64,000 nt of DNA from Clostridium_AT stratigraminis (lineage in GTDB: Bacteria; Bacillota; Clostridia; Clostridiales; Clostridiaceae), in NCBI RefSeq assembly GCF_045310675.1, contig NZ_JBJHZZ010000015.1:1-64000 (forward strand), written 5' to 3'. Below the pieces are notes generated by a model. The model was not told the origin of the DNA, searched no databases, and saw nothing but the letters and a program-made list of their open reading frames with translations. This document shows, piece after piece, positions 1 to 8,558 of the stretch. How positions within the stretch are numbered: the first letter of the stretch is position 1; each line of letters begins with the position of its first letter. Position numbers and translations under genes: made by a program.

Positions 1-55
1 GCATTGTAGACACGTCCTTCCTTTTCTATATTTTATTATGTTCGGATTTCTGTGT

Positions 56-232
56 CTACATTATTATACTAACACCACCTTCATTAGATAAGGTTTTCTG
101 AACAGTTTGCTTTTCTGAACTTGTTAATTCTTTCTTCTTGCTATCGGAACCATGTTGAATATAATAAGCTACACCTCCAACAAGCAGAACAATAGTTACG
201 CTAACTGATACCCATATAAAAAGTTTTTTCAT
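56..232 (-). CDS. small membrane-anchored protein (58 aa), cassette gene
   Basis: This short gene is read directly from the sequence. ATG at 232 is preceded by a purine-rich ribosome binding site (AAGGGGGCG) and TAG lies at 56-58. Residues about 4-24 form one hydrophobic membrane segment, followed by a short polar tail rich in Lys, Ser and Thr. I do not recognise a family. It is the last cassette gene visible on the left; the attC that should follow it would lie outside the window. Confidence 0.6.
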   Translation of the reverse strand: MKKLFIWVSVSVTIVLLVGGVAYYIQHGSDSKKKELTSSEKQTVQKTLSNEGGVSIIM

Positions 233-349
233 TATCTCGCCCCCTTATTAAATATAATAAATTATACGCTAAATTTACAAATGTAGGAGGTAATTTCAAT
301 TCGTGTTAAATTGTAAGTGTATCTCTATAAAATTAAATCTAAAAACCTT

Positions 350-457
350 TAACGTTCCTAATTGCCGACGACGAGATACTTAGCTATCTCCTAGCTTAGT
401 GTCACAGGTGTGTCTTGTCTCTCTTTTCAGGATAAGACGAACGGCAATTTTTTGCTA
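350..457 (-). repeat. attC-like cassette recombination site 1
   Basis: Outer TAACG at 350 and a degenerate right core GCTA (GTTA elsewhere) at 454-457. The inner arms AATTGCCG and CGGCAATT are perfectly complementary and are followed by the A:A mismatch plus extra base typical of this array. It ends the cassette of the QueG-like gene at 548-1237. Confidence 0.75.
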
Positions 458-547
458 GTAGAAGTCCGGCAGAACTACAGTTGAAATTAATACTATCCCA
501 ACCTATCCAACAAATTTAAGATTTACTTTACCTATTAGCAAGCATGA

Positions 548-1237
548 CTATTTATTAATATATCTTTGTGTATATGGACATACTTGTATACATTTTCCAC
601 ATATGGTTGACTCAATTCCTATTTTTGCAGCTCGCAATCTTGCTTGCGTCCTACATAATACAGGATTAAAAAATTCATCTCTATCTTTTGTCACGTTCCA
701 TTGATCACCCGAAGCAGCATCTGCAGGGCAAGCATTTACACACACCATACAAGAATTGCATTTTGCACAGTTAATTGGGTCAGATATTTTAAGTGGCGCA
801 TTAGTAAGTATGGAAGAAATTCTTATTGCAGAACCATATTCTTCTGTTACTAGTAAAGCACATTTTCCAATCCAACCAATCCCTGCACGAGTTGCGAAAC
901 TCTTATGTGGTAAAAGCGTTCTATTATTGCCAAATTCTTTTACACTTGATGTTGTTTGTGCTAATGCCTTAAATCCTTTATTTTGCAAAAATGTCGCCCC
1001 TTTTATAACTAAATGATCTAGAAGAGAATTCAATCTTTTATATTCTAAATAATATTCCTCAGTAGGTCCATTCTCTATATTCTTAACTATACTGGGTGTC
1101 ATGCTTACAACTACTGATACACCATACTTCATGTCACTGTCTTTATCTTTGACCAATTCACTAATGTCTCCAAATCCAACTAATGCCGCACCTTGTCCTA
1201 ATAATAATTGTTTTAACTCTGCTCCTATCTTCTCCAT
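548..1237 (-). CDS. QueG-like 4Fe-4S reductase family protein
   Basis: The 229-aa protein resembles the epoxyqueuosine reductase (QueG) superfamily. It has the GWIGKCALLV segment near residue 121 (GWIGKH in QueG). A ferredoxin-like cluster motif with cysteines at about 157, 160, 163, 166 and 170 is followed by a second CGKCIQVCP motif near residues 213-221. That predicts two 4Fe-4S clusters. It is shorter than full QueG (over 300 aa) and lacks the C-terminal HEAT-like part, so a queuosine role is uncertain and a generic iron-sulfur reductase is equally possible. The start has a GGGTAG-type binding site. It is the only gene between attC1 and attC2, so it is a single-gene cassette. Confidence 0.7.
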   Translation of the reverse strand: MEKIGAELKQLLLGQGAALVGFGDISELVKDKDSDMKYGVSVVVSMTPSIVKNIENGPTEEYYLEYKRLNSLLDHLVIKGATFLQNKGFKALAQTTSSVKEFGNNRTLLPHKSFATRAGIGWIGKCALLVTEEYGSAIRISSILTNAPLKISDPINCAKCNSCMVCVNACPADAASGDQWNVTKDRDEFFNPVLCRTQARLRAAKIGIESTICGKCIQVCPYTQRYINK

Positions 1238-1284
1238 AACTACCCCTCCCTCAAATACAGAACTTTTTACAATAGGATTTCCAC

Positions 1285-1390
1285 TAACGTTTTATGATCT
1301 AGACACCGAGAAGCTTAGAGAGACTGCACTTGGCTTCGCAGGTGTGCTTTGCAGCCTTCTCATGCAAAGCTAACTTGAACATTTTGTGAT
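1285..1390 (-). repeat. attC-like site 2 (decayed)
   Basis: TAACG begins at 1285; the internal short-class segment (GAGAAGCTTAGAG, then GTGCTTTGCA) is intact. The left inner arm is mutated to GATCTAG while the right arm keeps CTTGAAC, and the right core reads GTGA instead of GTTA. It is probably weakened or inactive. Confidence 0.6.
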
Positions 1391-1474
1391 GTTTTAGAAC
1401 TATTAATATCTATATGCGTAGGCTTGCTCCAAAAATTTAAGAATAAGATTTACTTAAAACAAAAGAATTGTGTA

Positions 1475-1690
1475 CTACACTCCATTAATAATTTCATTTA
1501 ATTGAACTTGATGAATATATAGAATATACATCATTACTATGCCAAAGGTAATGAAAAAACTTAAGGATATAATTGTTTTTTTCTGTTTATTTAAATTTAT
1601 ACCATTATCAAGAATTCTCCTATTCAAAGTTCCTGTTAGAATTAATGATATAGTAAGCGGAGTTATTCTTTGATTTATTGAATAAATAAA
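1475..1690 (-). pseudogene. possible remnant of a small membrane protein
   Basis: Between attC2 and attC3 the minus strand is open from 1690 to the TAG at 1475-1477 (71 codons). No ATG is present; TTG near the middle is the only usual alternative start. The translation has two hydrophobic stretches and a short basic loop between them. A TGA stands directly upstream, so either the N-terminus is lost or the start is non-standard. No family recognised. Confidence 0.3.
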
Positions 1691-1786
1691 TCACACCCCC
1701 ATTAATTAATGTTTTGATGTACCATAGATCACCATTACAATATATCCTTAATACGTACTCAAAAATACCTTAGCTCTAAAATCTCA

Positions 1787-1856
1787 CATAACGTCTCGCA
1801 TTCCTGCACCTCCTGAGGCTTAGATAGATCCTATCTTTGCCTCAGGAGGTTGTTTT
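1787..1856 (-). repeat. attC-like site 3 (right half deleted)
   Basis: The left end (ATAACGTCTCG) and the internal stem CTCCTGAGGC ... GCCTCAGGAG are present, but the right inner arm and the right GTTA core are missing. The sequence runs straight into the TPR pseudogene. Comparison with attC7 (same internal class) places the breakpoint near 1855. Confidence 0.6.
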
Positions 1857-2278
1857 GAAGCTTCCTCAAAATCTTTTTTCGCAAAGCATACTTTACCATA
1901 GGCATAATAAGTGCTTGCGTAATTTGAATTACAACTAATAGCTTGAGAAAGCAACCGGATTGCTCTTTTTTCACTACTCTCTCCGCATTCTTCTAGTAGA
2001 AAATAAGCCATGTCAGTAGCCCATAGAGAAAAACCTTCATCTGAAAAATTTGATTGGTTATGAACGTAGCATTGTTCTAATATTTCAACAGACTTTTCAG
2101 TATCCTCCCGCAACTCACAAGCTATCATAGCCATAAGACAATAGGCTTCTATATTTTATGGATTTGCAATTATCTCTGATTTAAGAATTTCCTTATACTT
2201 TTCAAAATATTGAGCTCTTTCATCAAAGTCAAGATTCATAACACTCTGAAGCTTTTTTATTCTTTCTTGTAGTTTCAT
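1820..2278 (-). pseudogene. TPR-like cassette protein, nonsense and 3' truncation
   Basis: The natural start is ATG at 2278 (MKLQERIKKL...). The frame stays open for 40 codons, meets an in-frame TAA at 2156-2158, and continues in the same frame after it. The C-terminal part contains a TPR-like motif (ISCNSNYASTYYAYGKVCFA, then KKDFEEA). The last residues (PPEAKIGSI) are read from attC3, so the real 3' end is gone. The gene is therefore broken twice: an internal stop, and a deletion joining it to half an attC site. Confidence 0.65.
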
Positions 2279-2313
2279 CTATTCATCTCCATTGTACTAT
2301 TAACATGAATTAT

Positions 2314-2847
2314 TCATGCAAAATTTTCAAGCTCTTCTACTATACGCTCACTAAGCATATTCCAATTCCGTTTACTATGAATATAACCAATAATTGCTCC
2401 ACTTACTATGACTCCAACCCCCATCTTAATTAATTCATATAAGTCCGTTTTTAATAAATGTACACTATCAAAAATGATACCTACAGATAATAGCATTATA
2501 GAAATTCCTATAATATTATTTATGAAGTAAACCCTTTTATATTTTTCTATTTCCACTTCTCTCAAATTATGAATCAAAGCATTGAATTTCCATATTATTT
2601 GCACACTTGCGTACGCATAAATTGTACCCAATAGCAGAGGTATTATTAAAAACACTAAAAAATATTGATATATAGTCAGCCTAATATTGCTAAAAAATAG
2701 TATAACTAGGTTTACTATTGTATTGAATATCGCAAAGACAAAAATAGTACCTATTGAAATATATGCAGTAGTCAAAACTCGCCCGCCTTCTTTTAATTCC
2801 GACCATTCTTCAAAAGATTTTATATCTTTAGAACCTATATAGTCCAT
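2314..2847 (-). CDS. multi-pass membrane protein (177 aa), unknown
   Basis: The start is supported by GAGGTGG seven bases upstream. Hydrophobic segments at about residues 25-50, 55-80, 108-125 and 135-160 predict four membrane spans. I do not recognise the family. No attC separates it from the TPR pseudogene downstream or the methyltransferase upstream, so these three genes share one cassette, or sites between them have been lost. Confidence 0.55.
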   Translation of the reverse strand: MDYIGSKDIKSFEEWSELKEGGRVLTTAYISIGTIFVFAIFNTIVNLVILFFSNIRLTIYQYFLVFLIIPLLLGTIYAYASVQIIWKFNALIHNLREVEIEKYKRVYFINNIIGISIMLLSVGIIFDSVHLLKTDLYELIKMGVGVIVSGAIIGYIHSKRNWNMLSERIVEELENFA

Positions 2848-2945
2848 TTATTCCACCTCAAATAACTTTGATAAAATATAATAATTGAAATTTATCTCCT
2901 TTAAAAATAATTTAGGAAACTGCATGTTATGCTCATAACAGGAAG

Positions 2946-3728
2946 TTATGGTTTTCTTGCAAGTTGTAAATCTATTGTATCGTATATAGTAATAATACCG
3001 CCGTTAGCATTAATAGCTTCTCTAATTTCATCAAAGAACTTAATTCTTGTCGTTTCTTCAATAATAATGTGGTCTGAATAGGTACCTAATAAAAACGTAT
3101 ACTCATCAGCTGTAAATGTTCTTGTTCTATGATAAAGTTTATAACTTATATCTATAAATCCATATTTGTTAGCTATTCCAGCTAAATTTTTGGCATTTTC
3201 CTTACTATATTCATCTCCACCTAATGAACCAGGCATATACTTTGCATATATTTTTTCAAATGCAATATGTATGTTATTGCGTTTCTTGTCTTTATATGGG
3301 TGATTAGCAAATCGCGCAAAAACACCACCACTTTTTAGCATATCAAATACTTTTGTATATCCTATATCTTCAGGAATCCAGTGAAAGGCAGATGCTGAGA
3401 AGATAAGGTCAAATGAATTAGTGGAGCACTCAAAATCTTGAAATGCCAAATTTTCAACATTAAATTTCTCATAATTTTTAAATTTATATTTTGAGAATTC
3501 TGCTAGATTGTAACCTAATTCAATTGCAGTTAAACTACAACCTGTTTCAAGTATAGGCAGTGTTGCTTGTCCAGTTCCTATTCCAACCTCAAGTACATTA
3601 CTTGACGGATTTATTGCTTTTACATTAAAAATATCATCATATAGCACTTTAACATAAGAAGGACGCCACTTGTCGTATTCAGCGTAGACAGAGTTAAATG
3701 TGGTTTCTAAACCTTTAATTATGGACAT
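2946..3728 (-). CDS. class I SAM-dependent methyltransferase
   Basis: The 260-aa protein has the SAM-binding motif I VLEVGIGTGQA at residues 45-55, an acidic end of strand 2 (TAIELG), and the motif IV region FDLIFSASAFHWI typical of the Methyltransf_11/25 group. The start has GGGAGG nine bases upstream. Substrate cannot be told from sequence; relatives act on small molecules. It is the most upstream gene of its cassette, and attC4 belongs to the next cassette to the right. Confidence 0.75.
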   Translation of the reverse strand: MSIIKGLETTFNSVYAEYDKWRPSYVKVLYDDIFNVKAINPSSNVLEVGIGTGQATLPILETGCSLTAIELGYNLAEFSKYKFKNYEKFNVENLAFQDFECSTNSFDLIFSASAFHWIPEDIGYTKVFDMLKSGGVFARFANHPYKDKKRNNIHIAFEKIYAKYMPGSLGGDEYSKENAKNLAGIANKYGFIDISYKLYHRTRTFTADEYTFLLGTYSDHIIIEETTRIKFFDEIREAINANGGIITIYDTIDLQLARKP

Positions 3729-3868
3729 TTTTTTAACCCTCCCATTATATAAATAGTCCCCTGGGCAAATTACGTTTTATTGCTTTTATAAATGATTCAT
3801 ATTTTACCCTTGATTAAATTAACAAAATACTGAGACTTTAAAGACCAGCCCCGATATTGCCATTTCCT

Positions 3869-3976
3869 ATATCGTATCATGTTCAAGACGCCGAGAAGCT
3901 TAGAGTTACTGCACTTGGCCTCACAGGTGTGCTTTGCAGCCTTCTCATGCAAGGCGAACTTGAAAATTTTGTTCTA
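3869..3976 (-). repeat. attC-like site 4
   Basis: Short-class site. The inner arms GTTCAAG and CTTGAA pair with the standard mismatch plus extra base. The left core is degenerate (TATCG instead of TAACG); the right core GTT is at 3971-3973. The flank to the left reads ATTGCCATTTCCTAT, a cassette 5'-end sequence also found next to attC7, attC13 and attC14. Confidence 0.7.
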
Positions 3977-4073
3977 ATGAGCCATGTTAAATATTTTCTT
4001 AAAGCGATAGTACTACCCCATAATTGATTATTCTATGTCATTTAAGAATACATTTCGTTACACCGTGTCTATA

Positions 4074-4697
4074 CTATTTGTTTGATATTACTTTTTTGCT
4101 ACTGTATTTTGAAAATACAATTGCTGATGTGTTAAACGCCATGTGTAAAAATATAGAGGGCAGTATTGATTTTGTCATTAGAACTATATTTGCAAAAAAA
4201 CAGCCTCCTATAAATGCAAATAATACATATCTAATAACATCCTTCTTAAGTCCAAAGTACTGGAAATGCATAATGCCAAAGAACAATGCTGACAATACTA
4301 CTGCATATTTATTACTTAGTCCCGCAATATTAATAAGAATTAAAAATATAACTCCGCGAAAGAGTATTTCCTCAAATATAGGGAATATAATACAAAAATT
4401 AAAATCATGCTTTCTATTTATTGTTTTATATCCTGAAAAACAACCTATAATACAAGCAAATACAGCTATTTTTAAAATTTCCATTACAATTTTTCCATTA
4501 TATAAAAACTCAAACGATTCGTTTCTCAATAAACTATTAGGATAAATTAATGCTATAATCAAAATTGAAACTGCCCATATATAATTATAATACCTTTTAA
4601 TAAATGTACTTACTTTTAATCTCATAAGTACCCTATAAAGAATGATATATAAGAAAGATAATATACAACATCCAATAATACTAATTATAGTTATCAT
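4074..4697 (-). CDS. CPBP family intramembrane metalloprotease
   Basis: The 207-aa hydrophobic protein carries the CAAX-protease/bacteriocin-processing signature. E109-E110 and R114 form the EExxxR motif (FEEILFRG), H144 follows in FFGIMHF, and H184 with N188 lie in the last helix (HMAFN). These residues bind the catalytic metal inside the membrane. Bacterial members mature peptides or give self-immunity to bacteriocins; which applies here is unknown. The start has AAGGGGGG upstream. It shares its cassette with the lipoprotein at 4810-5460. Confidence 0.75.
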   Translation of the reverse strand: MITIISIIGCCILSFLYIILYRVLMRLKVSTFIKRYYNYIWAVSILIIALIYPNSLLRNESFEFLYNGKIVMEILKIAVFACIIGCFSGYKTINRKHDFNFCIIFPIFEEILFRGVIFLILINIAGLSNKYAVVLSALFFGIMHFQYFGLKKDVIRYVLFAFIGGCFFANIVLMTKSILPSIFLHMAFNTSAIVFSKYSSKKVISNK

Positions 4698-4809
4698 CTA
4701 ATCCCCCCTTAATCAAATATAAATTTAACTTCACAATATTCTACTAATGGAGCCTAACCCTTTCGTGACTCCATTTTGAAAAACCATTAAAAAATTCTCA
4801 AATCAACAT

Positions 4810-5460
4810 TTACTTGTCTATCTTCTTAACATACATTGCTTTATGAAACTTTCCATCTTTATCTTCTACTGCAATAACTTTGTTAGAATTATTGCCTTGT
4901 AGAAGACTTATCTTTCCTCCGACTTTAAAGATTGACAAATCCCCCATATATCCAAGGGTTGTTATATCACCATTTTTAGCATTATTGTAGTCTATTCCCA
5001 CCCTCTTAATTTGTCCAATCTCTTTAGTTAGATTTGCTTTTTCATTTTCTTCATCGAAATTACCAACAAAATCATATATTTTATTATCCCATACTATTCC
5101 TAATGAACTTCTTATTCTGTCTATTCTAAAATATTTACCGCTACTCATAATAGCAATTGCTTCCGTTGTTTCGATATTTTTTATACTGAAAATCTTATCA
5201 CCCACAGCAAAATTACTGATATCATTGATTTCTCCATCTCTTTTAGGCATAGGTTGAACTTGTTTTGAAATTCTCCCTAACTCTGAATCTATAGATAATT
5301 CTTCGATAACAACCGAATTTCCAGGACTATAAAAGTCACTGTTCCACATAAGCGCTGCAACGTAGCTGCCTTGTTTAGATATTTTTGTAACTTCTCCAAC
5401 TTTACTACAACCGGCAAGAAAAAGAAAAGATAAAATGATAACTATAGCTATTTTCCTCAT
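4810..5460 (-). CDS. predicted lipoprotein (216 aa)
   Basis: A type II signal peptide is clear: basic MRK, a hydrophobic core, then the lipobox LFLAGC with Cys18 as the lipid anchor. The remaining about 195 residues are soluble, beta-rich by appearance, and exposed on the outer face of the membrane. No enzymatic motif recognised. The ribosome binding site AAGGAGG is strong. Lipoproteins recur in this array (also 5721, 11491, 23359, and 16812 on the other strand). Confidence 0.65.
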   Translation of the reverse strand: MRKIAIVIILSFLFLAGCSKVGEVTKISKQGSYVAALMWNSDFYSPGNSVVIEELSIDSELGRISKQVQPMPKRDGEINDISNFAVGDKIFSIKNIETTEAIAIMSSGKYFRIDRIRSSLGIVWDNKIYDFVGNFDEENEKANLTKEIGQIKRVGIDYNNAKNGDITTLGYMGDLSIFKVGGKISLLQGNNSNKVIAVEDKDGKFHKAMYVKKIDK

Positions 5461-5507
5461 AAATAATTTTTCCTCCTTAATATCTCTTTTACCTGCCTAT
5501 GGATTTC

Positions 5508-5609
5508 CACTAACGTTTCGAATTTCCAATGCCGAGAAGCTTAGAAAGCTTAGCAGGTGTAGCTTAGCTATCTTTTCAAGCCAAGCTGAACGGAAATTTT
5601 TTGTTATAT
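5508..5609 (-). repeat. attC-like site 5
   Basis: Short-class site with TAACG at 5511 and GTTA at 5603-5606. The inner arms AATTTCC and GGAAATT are complementary. The internal GAGAAGCTTAGA segment is shared with sites 2, 4, 8, 13 and 20. Confidence 0.75.
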
Positions 5610-5720
5610 GTTGCTTTGGTACTGCACTTTATATAAATTCTGTTTTAATTAAATTTAAATTAGTTTTACTTTTCAAAAGAATATTGTGAGCTAAATTTTT
5701 ATATTTATCGAGTTAACAAA

Positions 5721-6242
5721 TTACTTGAAAATATCCTTATAACCACTATCAATTAGTTCCTTTATTTCTGGGGATAATACTCTAAAAGATTCTATGTTTG
5801 AATTTATACTAATTGTAACTTCATTTGGAATATCAAACTGGGATATTTCAGTTGAACCATCTGACAGTTTAGTAACTTTCCCTTCCACAGCAGACTTTAT
5901 TTGAATAATCGAACCATCTTTAAGTTCTAAAACAAGAAATGTAGGCGAGCCACCCTTGTTAACAACCTTTTCATCTGCATTTCCTTGAAATTTAGCAGAG
6001 TTTAACTGACTTATAACATCTTTAAGAATTTTAATTTGGCTAGGGCTATTAAAATCAAAGGAATATTTCTTAATTGGACTTGATCCAGTTCTTGCTAATT
6101 CAATTCTTGCTGATTTTATATTATCAAATTCAAGTGTCTTTATGGTATTAGGAAGTTTTGCTAAAATTCCTCTAGAGCATCCGGCCATAAAGACTATAGC
6201 GAGTATTAAGTTAACAACTAAAATCTTAATGAGCTTATTCAT
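5721..6242 (-). CDS. predicted lipoprotein (173 aa)
   Basis: I choose the internal ATG at 6242 (MNKLIKILVVNL) because it opens a normal lipoprotein signal and has AGAAGGATGG upstream; the frame is open nine codons further. The lipobox is VFMAGC. The mature part contains LVLELKDGSIIQIKSAVEGK, resembling small beta-sheet extracytoplasmic domains of Firmicutes. Function unknown. It is alone between attC5 and attC6. Confidence 0.65.
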   Translation of the reverse strand: MNKLIKILVVNLILAIVFMAGCSRGILAKLPNTIKTLEFDNIKSARIELARTGSSPIKKYSFDFNSPSQIKILKDVISQLNSAKFQGNADEKVVNKGGSPTFLVLELKDGSIIQIKSAVEGKVTKLSDGSTEISQFDIPNEVTISINSNIESFRVLSPEIKELIDSGYKDIFK

Positions 6243-6382
6243 ATAAATTACCATCCTTCTAATATTCACTTTATATTTCTATACGAGTCTTAAAGATGAA
6301 AGTTTTAATATCATTTACAATTACGTTATAAAAAATAATATAAAAAAACTTTGAATTGGCATTCTGCTTATAAAAAATTACA

Positions 6383-6575
6383 TATAACGTCTCGTGTTGC
6401 CGACATTCCTGAACCGGGCCCAGAGGAATACCTCTTGGCTGCACTTACGCTTGTGAAGGAATGTGCCTTGGAACCTCACCTATATAACCTATATATAGAT
6501 TATAAACCATAAATTTACACATATCTATATTAAAAAATCCACCTACCAAGGCGGACGGCAAAACTTTGTTAGTTG
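6383..6575 (-). repeat. attC-like site 6 (long class)
   Basis: Long-class site of about 190 nt: TAACG at 6385, GTTA at 6568-6571, inner arms GTTGCCG and CGGCAA with the extra G on the right arm. The interior has a second stem (GGAATGTGCCTTGG with later CCAAGG) and an AT-rich segment around TATATATAGATTATAAACC that recurs almost unchanged in the other long sites. Confidence 0.85.
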
Positions 6576-6694
6576 ATGTTCTAGGTCTTTTACTATCTAA
6601 ATCCGTAGGATTTTTCCCAAAGAATTTCTTATAATGTAGTTTACAATATAAGAAAAAACATATTACTCTTTATGAAATGTACAATCTCTATTCT

Positions 6695-7123
6695 TTATTG
6701 GCATATTATCTTATACTCACATTTTATATCAACATTATTTTTTACCATGTTCCAAACTGGGCACATAGATTCTTTCGACAGTTTTATAGCCTTTTCCATA
6801 TCATCAGGCTGCACATCCTTTGATTCAAGTTCAAAGCTTAGTAGTATACTTTTAAAATATGTGGGATTAATATCTCGTCTATCGCCTGAAGCAATTACTT
6901 TTAGTCCCAATACATCCTTATGCATCTTTCTAAGCAATATAACTATAGTCATTCCACTGCAGGATGCCAAGCTTAATAGAAACAGCTCAAGTGGAGTATG
7001 TCCATTATCATCACCTATAGGCGACGTATAATCTATCGTTATCTCATCATTATCACGTGATACCCCTGAAAATTTCACCTTGTCATTTATCAGATCTGCT
7101 GTTACTATCAAATTATTGCTCAC
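6695..7123 (-). CDS. OsmC/Ohr family protein
   Basis: The 142-aa protein matches the OsmC-like fold. It has the conserved LELFLLSLASCSGMT segment with C55 and a second cysteine C121 in MCPVWNMV. These two cysteines form the thiol centre that reduces organic hydroperoxides in the family. Many members of this subgroup are of unknown substrate, so I do not assign Ohr or OsmC. Translation starts at GTG with AGGAGG upstream. Confidence 0.8.
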   Translation of the reverse strand: MSNNLIVTADLINDKVKFSGVSRDNDEITIDYTSPIGDDNGHTPLELFLLSLASCSGMTIVILLRKMHKDVLGLKVIASGDRRDINPTYFKSILLSFELESKDVQPDDMEKAIKLSKESMCPVWNMVKNNVDIKCEYKIICQ

Positions 7124-7260
7124 AATAAAACCTCCTAAAATTTTGTTTATGTTATTTGAAAATACTTCATAATATTTTACATGTCAGAGCCCATTCATAT
7201 AACTATTTACATAATGTAAAATATGAAAATGGCAAGTAAAATTAGCTATTTGAATTGGAA

Positions 7261-7836
7261 TTAAAAAAATACACTGTACATGATTACCGCAACTGCAATC
7301 GTCAATAAACCTGCACCTATTGCTAACAACAATTTCTGATATGGTCGCTTCCCATACTCACGATTCTTTTCAATTTCATTGAGATTTCTTCCTTCTGAAA
7401 AAGCTATGATTTCTTTGTAAGTCTGGATATCAAAACTCTTTTTGTGCTTTTCGACCCGTATTGCATAATATATTGTGATAATAGCAATAAGAACCCAAAC
7501 AATAGCGCCAGTATACCCCAGAAACTTCACAAGTGGAACTGGTAATACAATCATGCTTAACATTAGGACACTAAAGGTGGTGCTATCACGCTTAAAGCTT
7601 GCTTTGTCTTCGGTTTTGATTTTTGCTTTCATTTTCTCAAGATCTCCTTTAATTAATATGTCAAGAGAAACACAAAAAAGAGAACTTAATAATACTAAGC
7701 TTTTCACATCTGGGTAGTTTTTATTATTTTCCCAATTTGAAATTGTTTGACGAGATACAAATATTCTTTCAGCTAATTCATCCTGTGAAAGCTCCATTTC
7801 AGCCCTATATTTTTTTATTTGTTTTCCAATCTCCAT
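7261..7836 (-). CDS. XRE-family helix-turn-helix regulator with membrane tail
   Basis: I use the ATG at 7836 (MEIGKQIKKYRAEMELSQDE), which follows AGGAGG; the frame is open a further six codons. Residues about 5-60 are a Cro/C1-type HTH (LSQDELAERIFVSRQTISNW). The C-terminal half has three hydrophobic segments, giving a membrane-linked regulator layout common in Firmicutes, where such proteins often control nearby transport or stress genes. It lies in the same cassette as the OsmC-like gene and the gene at 8017. Confidence 0.75.
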   Translation of the reverse strand: MEIGKQIKKYRAEMELSQDELAERIFVSRQTISNWENNKNYPDVKSLVLLSSLFCVSLDILIKGDLEKMKAKIKTEDKASFKRDSTTFSVLMLSMIVLPVPLVKFLGYTGAIVWVLIAIITIYYAIRVEKHKKSFDIQTYKEIIAFSEGRNLNEIEKNREYGKRPYQKLLLAIGAGLLTIAVAVIMYSVFF

Positions 7837-8016
7837 AATAGTGCCCTCCTGCACTTTCAGTGTATAACCTCAAATGAATTTTCGCCATCAAAGGTGTTTG
7901 ATATTACCGTCTTTTCGCGTGTCAAAAGCGTTTGACACTCAATAAATGCTATATGTTTGCATTCATAAATTATAAATAATCCGCAATTCAAAACTACCCG
8001 ATAGAATTGGAATTTG

Positions 8017-8451
8017 TCATTCCTTATAATACTGAAACATCCTTTGATAAAGTTCTCTTGTTTGCTCTTCATCTCCCCACGACAAAGGATCATCCGCATA
8101 ACACAAAGTCCAAAATGGTTCTTTATTTTCAATTTCAGATGGCAACACTCTCCATATTAAGTACATTTTTGAGCCAAAAAATCGTATATCCATATCATCT
8201 TGATAATAAATTTCTTCTAACTTACTCATCAAAAACCTACCAAAGGTATCATAATCAACATTATTCTCTAAAAAGTAGTCAAAAATAATTTTAATTGAAC
8301 CTTCTATATCTTTAGTTCTCCACTCCAATTCTAAAAGCAAAGCATTATCAGGTTGTTCTAAAAAATGCGCATCAAGATTTTTTTTATATTCTGCATCCGA
8401 TACCAATCTCACATATAACAAAATAGCATATGATAATAATATTTCAGCCAT
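8017..8451 (-). CDS. hypothetical protein (144 aa), downstream of group II intron
   Basis: An acidic soluble protein with many aromatic residues; no family recognised. The size and composition are like small immunity-type cassette proteins, but that is only a resemblance. The ribosome binding site GGAGGAGG lies directly after the 3' end of the group II intron, so the intron sits in the gene's leader and splicing would leave the coding sequence unbroken. Confidence 0.55.
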   Translation of the reverse strand: MAEILLSYAILLYVRLVSDAEYKKNLDAHFLEQPDNALLLELEWRTKDIEGSIKIIFDYFLENNVDYDTFGRFLMSKLEEIYYQDDMDIRFFGSKMYLIWRVLPSEIENKEPFWTLCYADDPLSWGDEEQTRELYQRMFQYYKE

Positions 8452-8505
8452 AATACCTCCTCCACAGTCGAGTAGACTTACACCTTACAATGCAAGCCCC
8501 TCACA

Positions 8506-8539
8506 GAATCCGTACGTGCGGCTTTCCCGCATACGGCTC
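8506..8539 (-). ncRNA. group II intron domain V
   Basis: A 34-nt hairpin with the conserved GAGCCG start, containing the AGC catalytic triad, a GAAA loop and a CGTACGG return strand. This is the catalytic core of the intron ribozyme and fixes its orientation as minus. Confidence 0.85.
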
Positions 8540-8558
8540 CTCATAATAACATTCACAG

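Noticed and set aside
1..60. Inverted repeat TGTAGACAC ... GTGTCTACA as an attC or terminator
   Set aside because: Only about nine paired bases with a 40-nt loop, no TAACG/GTTA cores and no T-run; left unassigned.
4024..4545. Plus-strand frame opposite the CPBP gene
   Set aside because: It is the antisense of a gene with clear motifs and has no ribosome binding site.
7857..8132. 91-aa minus-strand frame between the XRE gene and the 8017 gene
   Set aside because: It overlaps the 8017 gene in another frame and has no good start signal or family.
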